Source: CADEEN01 sp035716845
GTDB taxonomy: Bacteria > Pseudomonadota > Gammaproteobacteria > Burkholderiales > Burkholderiaceae_C
Direction: 5' to 3'
Assembly: GCA_035716845.1 (NCBI GenBank)
Contig: DASTJE010000045.1
Span: 1-9,401 of the forward strand
DNA: 9,401 bases
Part shown: positions 1-5,734 of the stretch, one piece after another
Layout: each line of letters opens with the position of its first letter
How positions within the stretch are numbered: the first letter of the stretch is position 1
Translations under genes and position numbers: made by a program
Notes under the pieces: generated by a model
What the model was told of the DNA's origin: nothing
Seen by the model: only the letters and a program-made list of their open reading frames with translations
Databases searched by the model: none

Positions 1-1092
1 TCGCTGGCGGTGCGCGAGGCCGAGGTGCCGCGCGCGCTGCCGCGCACGCTCGCCGCGGTGGAGGGCTGGGCGGCGCCGCAGCCGTTGCCGGCGGCGCTGT
101 TCCCGGCGTTTGCGCAGGACCTGGTGGCCGCGCGCGAGGCGCAGACGCTGGCCGACGCGGCACGGCGCCTGAACTACGCGGTCAACGGCGTGCGCTCGAG
201 CCTGATGCGCGCGGCGCGCGAGGTCGGCGGCGCGCCGGCGGGCACCGCGTTCGATCGGGCCTTCTTCGAGGCCGTCGATCCGCAGCTCGCCTCGCCGGCC
301 TTCTTCGTGGCGCTGCGAGAGGCGGGCGGACCGGTGTCGGCGTTCTACCTGCTGGCCGCGCTCGACCTGCAGCGCGACGCGCAGGGGGCGATCGAACGCG
401 CCCCGCCCGAGGAGCGCATCTACCTCGACGTGCTGGGGCGCACCGTGGCGGTGAGCGCGAGCGTCACCTTGCTGTGCGTGCTGCTGGGCTTTCCGGTGGC
501 GGTGCTGCTCACGCGCGTGCAGGGGCGCGCGGCCGATTGGCTGATGGCGCTCGTGATGCTGCCGTTCTGGACCTCGCTGCTGGTGCGCACCGCGGCCTGG
601 GTCGTGCTGCTGCAGCGCGAGGGGCTGATCAACTCCGCGCTGCTGAAGCTGGGCCTCGTCGGCGAGCCGCTGACGCTGATCTACAACCGCACCGGCGTGC
701 TGGTGGCGATGACGCACGTGCTGCTGCCCTTCATGATCCTGCCGCTGCACAACGTGCTGCGACAGATCCCGCCCAATTACATGCGCGCCGCGGCCAGCCT
801 CGGCGCGCCGCCGGTCTCGGCCTTCTTGCGCGTCTACCTGCCGCTGGCCGCACCGGGCATCGCCGCCGGGGCGCTGATGGTGTTCATCATGGCGCTGGGC
901 TACTACATCACGCCGGCGCTGGTGGGCGGTGGCGGCGACCAGATGCTGTCGTACTTCGTCGCCAAGTACACCACCGAGACCGGCAACTGGGGCATGGCCG
1001 CCGCGCTGGGCCTCGTGCTGCTGGTGACCACGCTGGCGCTGTACCACCTGTCGAACCGCCTGTCGGGCGGACGCGGCGCGGCGCTCGGGTGA
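1..1092 (+). CDS. PotB-type ABC transporter permease, 5'-truncated
   Basis: Inner-membrane permease of a binding-protein-dependent ABC importer in the spermidine/putrescine (PotB-like) family. The frame is open from base 1, so the true start and the first membrane helix lie upstream; the GTG at 10 is probably internal. Counting from base 1, residues 1 to about 145 are a soluble, alanine-rich segment. Helices follow near 148-168, 181-204, 232-250, 284-304 and 333-350. The EAA-type loop that docks on the ATPase starts near residue 262 (RAAASLGAPPVSAFLRVYLP). The long stretch before the second helix is, from memory, shared by a Burkholderiales subgroup of about 400-residue permeases. The next gene starts 5 bp downstream or overlaps the stop by a GTGA. 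The substrate (polyamine or another organic solute) cannot be told from the permease alone. Family confident, substrate unknown. Confidence 0.9.
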   Translation, partial: SLAVREAEVPRALPRTLAAVEGWAAPQPLPAALFPAFAQDLVAAREAQTLADAARRLNYAVNGVRSSLMRAAREVGGAPAGTAFDRAFFEAVDPQLASPAFFVALREAGGPVSAFYLLAALDLQRDAQGAIERAPPEERIYLDVLGRTVAVSASVTLLCVLLGFPVAVLLTRVQGRAADWLMALVMLPFWTSLLVRTAAWVVLLQREGLINSALLKLGLVGEPLTLIYNRTGVLVAMTHVLLPFMILPLHNVLRQIPPNYMRAAASLGAPPVSAFLRVYLPLAAPGIAAGALMVFIMALGYYITPALVGGGGDQMLSYFVAKYTTETGNWGMAAALGLVLLVTTLALYHLSNRLSGGRGAALG

Positions 1093-1097
1093 GGGCG

Positions 1098-1898
1098 ATG
1101 GCGCGGGTGTGGCAGTTCCTCTTCGGCGCGCTGTGCGCGCTGGTGCTGGTGTTCCTGCTGCTGCCGATCCTGGCCATCGTGCCGCTGTCGTTCTCCAGCG
1201 GCAGCCTGCTGGTGTATCCGCTGCCCGGCTTGTCGTTGCGCTGGTACGCGGAGGTGTTCACCAGCCCGGTGTGGATGCGCGGCGTGGGCAATTCGCTGCT
1301 GATCGGCGTCGCGGCGACGCTGCTCGCCGTGGCGCTGGGCACGCTGGCCGCGCTGGGCCTGGCGCGCCAGCGCGGCGCGGGGGCAGCGGCGCTGAAGATG
1401 CTGATGCTCTCGCCGATGATCGTGCCGGTGATCCTGATCGCGGTGGCGAGCTACTTCTTCCTCGCCCCGCTGAACCTGGTGAACACCTATCTGGGACTGG
1501 TGGCCACGCACACGGTGATCGCCGTGCCCTTCGTCGTGATCCCCGTGCTCACCGCGCTCGAGCTGATGGACCCCAACCTGCTGCGCGCCGCGGCGGCCTG
1601 CGGCGCCGGCCCCGCGCAGGCCTTCTTCCGCGTCACGCTGCCGGCGATCCGCCCCGCGGTGGCCTCGGGGGCGCTGTTCGCCTTCGCCGCCTCGTTCGAC
1701 GACGTGGTCATCGCGCTGCTGCTGGCCGGCGCCCACCAGCGCACGCTGCCGCAGGAGATGTTCTCCGGCCTGCGCGACACCATCACGCCGGCGATGCTGG
1801 CGGTGGCCACGCTGATGATCGCGCTGTCGACGCTGCTGTTCGTCGGCGTGCAGCGCGTGCAGCGGCAGGCGCGGTCGCGCGCGGCGCTGCCGCGCTGA
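1098..1898 (+). CDS. PotC-type ABC transporter permease
   Basis: Second permease of the same importer, 266 residues, the usual size for PotC-like proteins. Membrane helices are near residues 7-29, 63-90, 102-124, 133-157, 187-210 and 232-253. The EAA loop is at about 163-186 (RAAAACGAGPAQAFFRVTLP) and would contact the cytoplasmic ATPase. SFDDVVIALLLAG at 199-211 resembles the PotC-family segment with a conserved FDD. The ATG at 1098 is chosen because the N-terminal helix follows at once; a GTG at 1089 in the same frame would add three residues and overlap the previous stop as GTGA. Either way it is translationally coupled to the first permease. The ATPase and periplasmic binding protein are expected upstream, because the genes downstream are unrelated. 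Confidence 0.92.
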   Translation: MARVWQFLFGALCALVLVFLLLPILAIVPLSFSSGSLLVYPLPGLSLRWYAEVFTSPVWMRGVGNSLLIGVAATLLAVALGTLAALGLARQRGAGAAALKMLMLSPMIVPVILIAVASYFFLAPLNLVNTYLGLVATHTVIAVPFVVIPVLTALELMDPNLLRAAAACGAGPAQAFFRVTLPAIRPAVASGALFAFAASFDDVVIALLLAGAHQRTLPQEMFSGLRDTITPAMLAVATLMIALSTLLFVGVQRVQRQARSRAALPR

Positions 1899-1952
1899 GC
1901 GGGCACCAGGGGCCGGCTCGGTAGACTCGCGGAGCCTGCCGACGAAACGACC

Positions 1953-2834
1953 ATGACGAGCCCGATCGACTCCTCCGCCTGGACGCCTGTGCTGCAACGC
2001 CTCGAGCGCGTGCTCGAGCGCGTCGAGGCGGCCCTGCCGCACCCGCCCGCCGCGCCCGACTGGGGCGCTTCGACCGCCTTCCGCTACCGCCGGCGCGGCA
2101 ACGCCGGGGTGCTCGAGCCGGTGCGGCACGTGGCCACCATCCGCCTCGCCGACTTGAAGGAGGTCGAGCCGCAGAAGGAGCGCCTGGTGGCCAACACGCG
2201 CCAGTTCGTGTCGGGGCGGCCCGCCAACAACGTGCTGCTGACCGGGGCGCGCGGCACCGGCAAGAGCTCGCTGATCAAGGCCTGTCTGAACGAGTTCGCG
2301 CCCCAGGGGCTGCGCCTGATCGAGGTGGACAAGGCCGACATGATCGACCTGCCCGACCTGATCGACCTGGTCGCCGGCCGGTCCGAGCGTTTCGTCGTGT
2401 TCTGCGACGACCTCTCGTTCGACGAGGGCGAGCCCGGCTACAAGGCGCTCAAGAGCGTGCTCGACGGCTCGGTGGCGCAGGCCGGCGACAACCTGCTGAT
2501 CTACGCCACCAGCAACCGGCGCCACCTGCTGCCGGAATACATGAAGGAGAACCTCACCTACACCCACACCGAGGACGGCGAGGTGCACCCCGGCGAAGTG
2601 GTGGAGGAGAAGATCTCGCTGTCCGAGCGTTTCGGCCTGTGGCTGTCGTTCTATCCGTTCACGCAGGCGGAATACCTGGCGATCGTGGCGCAGTGGCTGG
2701 CGCACTTCGGCGTCGTCGAGCCGGCCCGCGTCGAGGCCGCCCGGCCCGAGGCGCTGGTGTGGGCGCTCGAGCGCGGCTCGCGCTCCGGCCGCGTGGCCTA
2801 CCAGTTCGCGCGCGACTACTGCGGGCGGGAATGA
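1953..2834 (+). CDS. AAA ATPase of the DUF815 family
   Basis: Cytoplasmic P-loop ATPase of 293 residues resembling the DUF815 family (uncharacterised AAA+ proteins). The N-terminal 30 residues form a charged helix with a repeated LERV motif. A family-specific linker runs to about residue 90 (RHVATIRLADLKEVEPQKE at 58-76). Walker A is GARGTGKSS at 98-106 with Lys104. Walker B is FVVFCDDLSFDE at 147-158. A sensor-1-like ATSNRRHL is at 185-192 with Asn188, and SGR at 278-280 could supply the sensor-2 arginine. All catalytic elements look intact. The cellular role is unknown; clients or partners cannot be inferred. In other Burkholderiales I recall this gene next to argJ and mutT; here mutT follows after a repeat-bearing gap. 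The ATG at 1953 has no clear Shine-Dalgarno sequence; a TAGACT at 1922-1927 could be a -10 element. Confidence 0.9.
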   Translation: MTSPIDSSAWTPVLQRLERVLERVEAALPHPPAAPDWGASTAFRYRRRGNAGVLEPVRHVATIRLADLKEVEPQKERLVANTRQFVSGRPANNVLLTGARGTGKSSLIKACLNEFAPQGLRLIEVDKADMIDLPDLIDLVAGRSERFVVFCDDLSFDEGEPGYKALKSVLDGSVAQAGDNLLIYATSNRRHLLPEYMKENLTYTHTEDGEVHPGEVVEEKISLSERFGLWLSFYPFTQAEYLAIVAQWLAHFGVVEPARVEAARPEALVWALERGSRSGRVAYQFARDYCGRE

Positions 2835-2935
2835 GGCCCCCACGCTCGCTTGCGCTCGCTGCCCCCTGGGCCCAAGGGGGCCACTGCGTGGCCCTTGGGG
2901 CCGTCCGCCGACGGATCGGCCAAGCCGGATCCGTG
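2835..2935. repeat. Intergenic hairpin-rich repeat, Burkholderiales REP-like
   Basis: Non-coding DNA directly after the ATPase stop. It holds the CCCCCACGCTCGCT-type block (2837-2860), a strong stem-loop (2871-2899), a second small hairpin (CCGTC 2901-2905 with GACGG 2910-2914) and the palindrome CGGATCCG (2926-2933). Only one copy is in the window, so repetition is not shown directly. The call rests on my memory of near-identical intergenic blocks scattered through Rubrivivax-, Leptothrix- and Variovorax-like genomes. The remaining bases to 2993 show nothing but the approach to mutT. Confidence 0.5.
2871..2899 (+). terminator. Stem-loop, possible terminator after the DUF815 gene
   Basis: The left arm (CCCAAGGGGGCCAC, 2871-2884) pairs with the right arm (GTGGCCCTTGGG, 2888-2899) around a TGC loop: seven base pairs, a two-G bulge, then five more. 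It lies 37 bp after the ATPase stop. No T-tract follows, so intrinsic termination is uncertain; it may only be part of the repeat. Confidence 0.35.
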
Positions 2936-2993
2936 GCGGGACGCTGGTCTGGGCCGAGTGCAGCGATCCGACATCTGTTGAGTTTCGTGTCCT

Positions 2994-3419
2994 GTGAGTG
3001 CGTCCTCGCGTGAACCCGTGGACGTCGCGGTGGGCGTGCTGATCGCCCCCGACGGCCGCTTCCTGCTGACCTCGCGCCCCGAGGGCAAGGTCTACGCCGG
3101 GCACTGGGAGTTCCCGGGCGGCAAGGTCGAGCCGGGCGAGACGGTCGAGCAGGCGTTGCGGCGCGAGCTGCACGAGGAACTGGGCATCACGATCGGGCCG
3201 GCCGAGCCTTGGCGCGTGACGCTGCACGATTACCCGCATGCTCTCGTGCGCCTGCACTTCTGCAAGGTCTACCAGTGGGAGGGCGGCTTCGAGATGCGAG
3301 AGGGGCAGCAGATGGCCTGGGACACGCTGCCCGCGACGGTCAAGCCGCTGCTGCCCGGCACGCTCCCGGTGCTGGGCTGGTTCGCCGAGGAGCGCGGCCA
3401 CGCCGGCCCCACCCACTAA
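2994..3419 (+). CDS. mutT: MutT-type NUDIX hydrolase (8-oxo-dGTP diphosphatase)
   Basis: NUDIX pyrophosphohydrolase of 141 residues, close in length to E. coli MutT (129). It would hydrolyse oxidised nucleotides such as 8-oxo-dGTP to monophosphates, keeping them out of DNA. The NUDIX box is perfect at residues 43-65: Gly43, Glu49, then REL-EE-GI from Arg57, with Glu58, Glu61 and Glu62 as metal ligands. The preceding WEFPGGK (38-44) is characteristic of MutT itself. The C-terminal part, with DYPH and WEGGFEMREGQ, also fits. The GTG at 2994 is the first usable start; a GTG at 3018 would trim eight residues and still leave the first beta strand. No good Shine-Dalgarno sequence is seen. hisI begins 9 bp after the stop, so the two may be co-transcribed, though they share no pathway. 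Confidence 0.9.
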   Translation: MSASSREPVDVAVGVLIAPDGRFLLTSRPEGKVYAGHWEFPGGKVEPGETVEQALRRELHEELGITIGPAEPWRVTLHDYPHALVRLHFCKVYQWEGGFEMREGQQMAWDTLPATVKPLLPGTLPVLGWFAEERGHAGPTH

Positions 3420-3428
3420 ACTGTCCGC

Positions 3429-3824
3429 ATGAGTACCGACTGGCTCGACGAGGTACGCTGGGACCGCGACGGCCTGGTGCCGGCGATCGCGCAGGAACAA
3501 GGCAGCGGCGACGTGCTGATGTTCGCCTGGATGAACCGCGAGGCCCTGGCACGCACGGTCGAGCTGGGGCGTGCGGTCTACTGGAGCCGCTCGCGCAACA
3601 AGCTCTGGTTCAAGGGCGAGGAGAGTGGGCATGTCCAGCAGGTCCATGACATCCGCCTCGACTGCGACAACGATGTCGTGCTGCTGTCGGTGACGCAGCT
3701 CGGACATGAACCGGGCATTGCCTGCCACACGGGACGCCACTCCTGCTTCTTCCAGCAACTGGTGGACGGGCGCTGGCAAGGCGTCGAGCCGGTGTTGAAG
3801 GATCCGGAGACCATCTACAAATGA
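3429..3824 (+). CDS. hisI: Phosphoribosyl-AMP cyclohydrolase
   Basis: Third step of histidine biosynthesis: opens the adenine ring of phosphoribosyl-AMP to give ProFAR. It has 131 residues, the size of a stand-alone HisI without the HisE domain. The metal sites are intact: DCDND at 78-82 supplies three aspartates, and Cys79, Cys99 and Cys106 match the three zinc cysteines known from the archaeal enzyme. Other family signatures are FAWMNREAL (32-40), YWSRSRNKLWFKGEESGH (51-68) and ACHTGRHSCFF (98-108). The stop overlaps the hisE start as ATGA, so the two are translationally coupled. Unusually, mutT lies upstream and not hisF. No Shine-Dalgarno sequence precedes the ATG; TAAACT at 3417-3422 ends six bases before it, which would allow a leaderless message. 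Confidence 0.97.
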   Translation: MSTDWLDEVRWDRDGLVPAIAQEQGSGDVLMFAWMNREALARTVELGRAVYWSRSRNKLWFKGEESGHVQQVHDIRLDCDNDVVLLSVTQLGHEPGIACHTGRHSCFFQQLVDGRWQGVEPVLKDPETIYK

Positions 3825-4174
3825 CCCCCGGTGGCGACGACACCCTGGCCCGCCTGGCGGCGGTGATCGCCGCGCGCCGCGGCGGCGATCCCGACAAGAG
3901 CTACGTCGCGCGGCTCACGGCCAAGGGCACCGACGCGATCCTGAAGAAGGTCGGCGAGGAGGCCACCGAGGTCGTGATGGCCGCCAAGGACGGCGTGCCC
4001 GAGCGCGTGGTGGCCGAGGTGGCCGACCTGTGGTTCCACACCATGATCGCGCTGGCCCAGTTCGGGCTCACGCCGGCCGATGTGCTGGCCGAGCTGGCGC
4101 GGCGCGAGGGGCAGAGCGGGCTCGAGGAGTTCGCGCTGCGCAAGGCCAACCAGCGCGACCAGGAGGACGCATGA
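3821..4174 (+). CDS. hisE: Phosphoribosyl-ATP pyrophosphatase
   Basis: Second step of histidine biosynthesis: removes pyrophosphate from phosphoribosyl-ATP to give the HisI substrate. It has 117 residues, a normal stand-alone HisE. The all-helical MazG-like fold shows its metal-binding acid residues in ILKKVGEEATEVVMAAK (40-56, Glu46/47/50) and EVADLWFH (66-73, Glu66 and Asp69). SYVARLTAKG at 27-36 is the usual N-terminal signature. The start overlaps the hisI stop by four bases and its own stop overlaps the next ATG in the same way, so three genes are coupled. The product works in sequence with HisI in the cytoplasm. Confidence 0.96.
   Translation: MTPGGDDTLARLAAVIAARRGGDPDKSYVARLTAKGTDAILKKVGEEATEVVMAAKDGVPERVVAEVADLWFHTMIALAQFGLTPADVLAELARREGQSGLEEFALRKANQRDQEDA
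4161..4166 (+). promoter_or_regulatory. Strong Shine-Dalgarno before the small membrane protein gene
   Basis: AGGAGG lies inside the end of hisE. It is 4 bases from the ATG at 4171 and 7 bases from the adjacent in-frame ATG at 4174. The second spacing is closer to optimal, so the true start may be 4174. This is the best ribosome binding site on the + strand of the window and suggests high expression of this gene within the operon. Confidence 0.65.
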
Positions 4175-4527
4175 TGGACATGACCCCGGCCCGGACACCG
4201 GAACAGCTGGCCAGCCTGAAGCAGATCACGCTGGTGGTCTATGCGCTGCAGGCGCTGAGCTTCTTCTTCGGTGTCACGGCCGTCATCGGCGTGATCGTCA
4301 ACTACGTGAAGAAGGAGGACGCCGCCGGCACGCTGTACGAGAGCCACTTCGACTGGCAGATCCGCACCTTCTGGTGGGGTCTGGCGTGGTCGATCGTCGG
4401 CTTCATCCTGGTCTTCGCGCTGGGCCTGGGCCTGATCGTCTGGCTCGTGGCCTGGATCTGGGCCATCTACCGCGTCGTCAAGGGCTGGCTCAAGCTCAAC
4501 GACAACCAGCCTGTCCTGCCTGCTTGA
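4171..4527 (+). CDS. Small inner-membrane protein, DUF4870-like
   Basis: Unknown function. 118 residues with hydrophobic segments near 19-45, 66-84 and 85-101. The tail RVVKGWLKLNDNQP (101-114) and the pre-membrane KKEDAAGT/ESHFDWQIRTFWW region resemble DUF4870-type membrane proteins of Betaproteobacteria. There is no signal peptide or enzymatic motif. The gene starts with ATGATG overlapping the hisE stop and ends 8 bp before hinT, so it is locked into the same transcript. I recall the same protein between hisE and the HIT gene in related genomes; conserved position suggests a housekeeping role but does not identify it. The start could be 4171 or 4174. Confidence 0.85.
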   Translation: MMDMTPARTPEQLASLKQITLVVYALQALSFFFGVTAVIGVIVNYVKKEDAAGTLYESHFDWQIRTFWWGLAWSIVGFILVFALGLGLIVWLVAWIWAIYRVVKGWLKLNDNQPVLPA

Positions 4528-4535
4528 GGCGCTCC

Positions 4536-4883
4536 ATGAGCACCGACCCGAACTGCATCTTCTGCAAGATCGTCGCCGGGCAGATCCCGGCCAGGAAGGT
4601 CTACGAGGACGACGAGTTCCTCGCCTTCCACGACATCCACCCGTGGGCGCCGGTGCACGTCCTGATGGTGCCCAAGGCGCACATCGCCTCGATGGCCGAC
4701 GTGACCGAGGCCCATGCGCCGCTGCTCGGGCGGATGATGGCCCTGTCGCCGCGCCTGATGCGCGAACTCGGCGTCACCAACGGCTACCGGCACGTGATCA
4801 ACACGGGGCGCGACGGCCACCAGGAGGTGATGCACCTGCACCTGCACGTGATGGGCGGGCCGCGGCCGTGGTTGAAGGGCTAG
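4536..4883 (+). CDS. hinT: HIT-family nucleotide hydrolase (HinT-like)
   Basis: Cytoplasmic histidine-triad protein of 115 residues, the size of HinT, which hydrolyses adenosine phosphoramidates and related AMP conjugates through an adenylyl-histidine intermediate. The triad HLHLHV is at 100-105 (His100, His102, His104), preceded by the conserved NTGRDGHQEV (89-98), including the glycine and histidine of the nucleotide site. KVYEDDEFLAFHDIHPWAPVH (21-41) is the standard N-terminal signature. CIFC at 7-10 is a CxxC pair that may bind zinc, as in some bacterial homologues. A GAGG at 4526-4529, six bases from the ATG, is the ribosome binding site and supports this start. It is cotranscribed with the genes upstream. 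The physiological substrate is unknown. Confidence 0.93.
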   Translation: MSTDPNCIFCKIVAGQIPARKVYEDDEFLAFHDIHPWAPVHVLMVPKAHIASMADVTEAHAPLLGRMMALSPRLMRELGVTNGYRHVINTGRDGHQEVMHLHLHVMGGPRPWLKG

Positions 4884-4886
4884 GCC

Positions 4887-4917
4887 TAGAATCCCGTCAA
4901 TCACACCCTCCCGGGAG
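4887..4917 (+). promoter_or_regulatory. Possible tatA promoter -10 and ribosome binding site
   Basis: TAGAAT at 4887-4892 matches five of six bases of the -10 consensus, but no -35 hexamer sits at the right distance. GGGAG at 4913-4917 is a good Shine-Dalgarno six bases before the tatA ATG. The 40-bp gap and the -10-like box suggest tatABC may have its own promoter besides read-through from hinT. Confidence 0.4.
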
Positions 4918-4923
4918 AACGTC

Positions 4924-5169
4924 ATGGGATCGTTCAGCATCTGGCATTGGCTGATCGTGCTGCTGATCGTGGTGCTGGTCTTCGGCACCAAGAAGCTCAA
5001 GAACATCGGCAGCGACCTCGGCGGCGCCGTCAAGGGCTTCAAGGACGGCATGAAGGGCGGCGCCGAGGGTGCGCCCGACCCGGGGGCGACGCCGCCGCAG
5101 CCGCAGGTGACCGCCCACAAGGCGGCCGAGGCGAACACGGTCGACGTCGAGGCCAAGACCAAGTCGTAG
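4924..5169 (+). CDS. tatA: Sec-independent translocase subunit TatA
   Basis: Pore-forming or membrane-thinning subunit of the twin-arginine translocase, which exports folded proteins. It has 81 residues. A single N-terminal helix (about 6-20) follows the short MGSFSIW lead, then comes the FGTKKL hinge (20-25) and an amphipathic helix containing SDLGGAVKGFKDGMK (30-44). The tail from 45 is flexible, rich in Gly, Ala and Pro. Position 8 is His where E. coli has Gln; I recall this as common in Burkholderiales. MGS-FSIW and the hinge distinguish TatA from TatB. First gene of tatABC, with a strong ribosome binding site, in keeping with TatA being needed in large excess. Confidence 0.96.
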   Translation: MGSFSIWHWLIVLLIVVLVFGTKKLKNIGSDLGGAVKGFKDGMKGGAEGAPDPGATPPQPQVTAHKAAEANTVDVEAKTKS

Positions 5170-5193
5170 ACGCCCGACTGCGGCCGGTTGACG

Positions 5194-5217
5194 CGGGCCG
5201 GGGCCGGCGCCGACCCG
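5194..5217 (+). other. GC-rich stem-loop between tatA and tatB
   Basis: CGGGCCGG (5194-5201) pairs with CCGACCCG (5210-5217) with one mismatch and an eight-base loop. It lies in the 73-bp gap between tatA and tatB. It could stabilise the tatA message end or reduce read-through, but in DNA this GC-rich such a fold may arise by chance. Confidence 0.25.
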
Positions 5218-5242
5218 GTCTGGCCGGCATCGCGCACCACGC

Positions 5243-5734
5243 ATGATCGACTTCGGTTTCGACAAGCTCGCCCTCATCGGGACGGTGGCGCTGATCGTCA
5301 TCGGCCCCGAGAAGCTGCCGCGCGTGGCGCGCACCGTCGGCCACCTCATCGGCAAGGCGCAGCGCTACGTGGCCGACGTCAAGGCCGAGGTCAACCGCTC
5401 GATCGAGCTGGAAGAGCTGCAGAAGATGAAGTCGCAGTTCGAGACCGCGGCGCGCGACGTCGAACAGACCGTGCAGCGCGAGGTGAACGCGGCATCCGGC
5501 GAGATCGAGCGCCAGTGGAGCGCCGCCGACACCCGTGACGAGGCCAGCGCGGTCGACGCCCTGCAGGGGCTGCAGACCCCGGCGCCCGAGTACCGGCATC
5601 CGAAGAAGAACTGGCGCCTCAAGCGCGGCGCCACGCCGGCCTGGTACAAGCAGCGCGCGGGCATCCGCACCAAGGCGCTGTCGGGCGCGGCACGCGTGGC
5701 CCGCCACCGGCCGCGGCCGTTCAACGCACGATGA
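5243..5734 (+). CDS. tatB: Sec-independent translocase subunit TatB
   Basis: TatB partners TatC in the receptor complex that binds twin-arginine signal peptides. It has 163 residues, near E. coli TatB (171). MIDFGFDKLALIGTVALIVIG forms the lead and membrane helix (1-21); GPEKLPRVARTVG (21-33) is the TatB hinge. A long charged amphipathic/coiled-coil helix runs to about 95 (VKAEVNRSIELEELQKMK), then a basic tail. Position 8 is Lys with Asp at 7, where E. coli has Glu8. The tail 117-163 is strongly basic (KKNWRLKRG, ending RHRPRPFNAR). No Shine-Dalgarno sequence precedes the ATG, but the conserved N-terminus fixes the start. The stop overlaps the tatC ATG as ATGA. Confidence 0.96.
   Translation: MIDFGFDKLALIGTVALIVIGPEKLPRVARTVGHLIGKAQRYVADVKAEVNRSIELEELQKMKSQFETAARDVEQTVQREVNAASGEIERQWSAADTRDEASAVDALQGLQTPAPEYRHPKKNWRLKRGATPAWYKQRAGIRTKALSGAARVARHRPRPFNAR

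Noticed and set aside
1922..1927. TAGACT as a promoter -10 for the DUF815 gene
   Set aside because: It matches four of six consensus bases, has no -35 partner, and the gap is only 54 bp after the permease gene; not strong enough for a feature.
2001..2024. Twelve-base tandem repeat CTCGAGCGCGTG/CTCGAGCGCGTC
   Set aside because: It is in frame and encodes the repeated LERV of an amphipathic helix; codon bias plus a helical repeat explains it.
2639..3013. Plus-strand open frame across the ATPase end and the repeat
   Set aside because: Its first half is out of frame with the ATPase and its second half is the structured non-coding repeat; no homology or ribosome binding site is seen.
903..3779. 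A 958-codon open frame on the minus strand across the permeases, ATPase, mutT and hisI
   Set aside because: It is antisense to five well-recognised genes, its translation is dominated by Arg, Gln, His and Gly with no domain, and long antisense frames are expected in 70% GC DNA.
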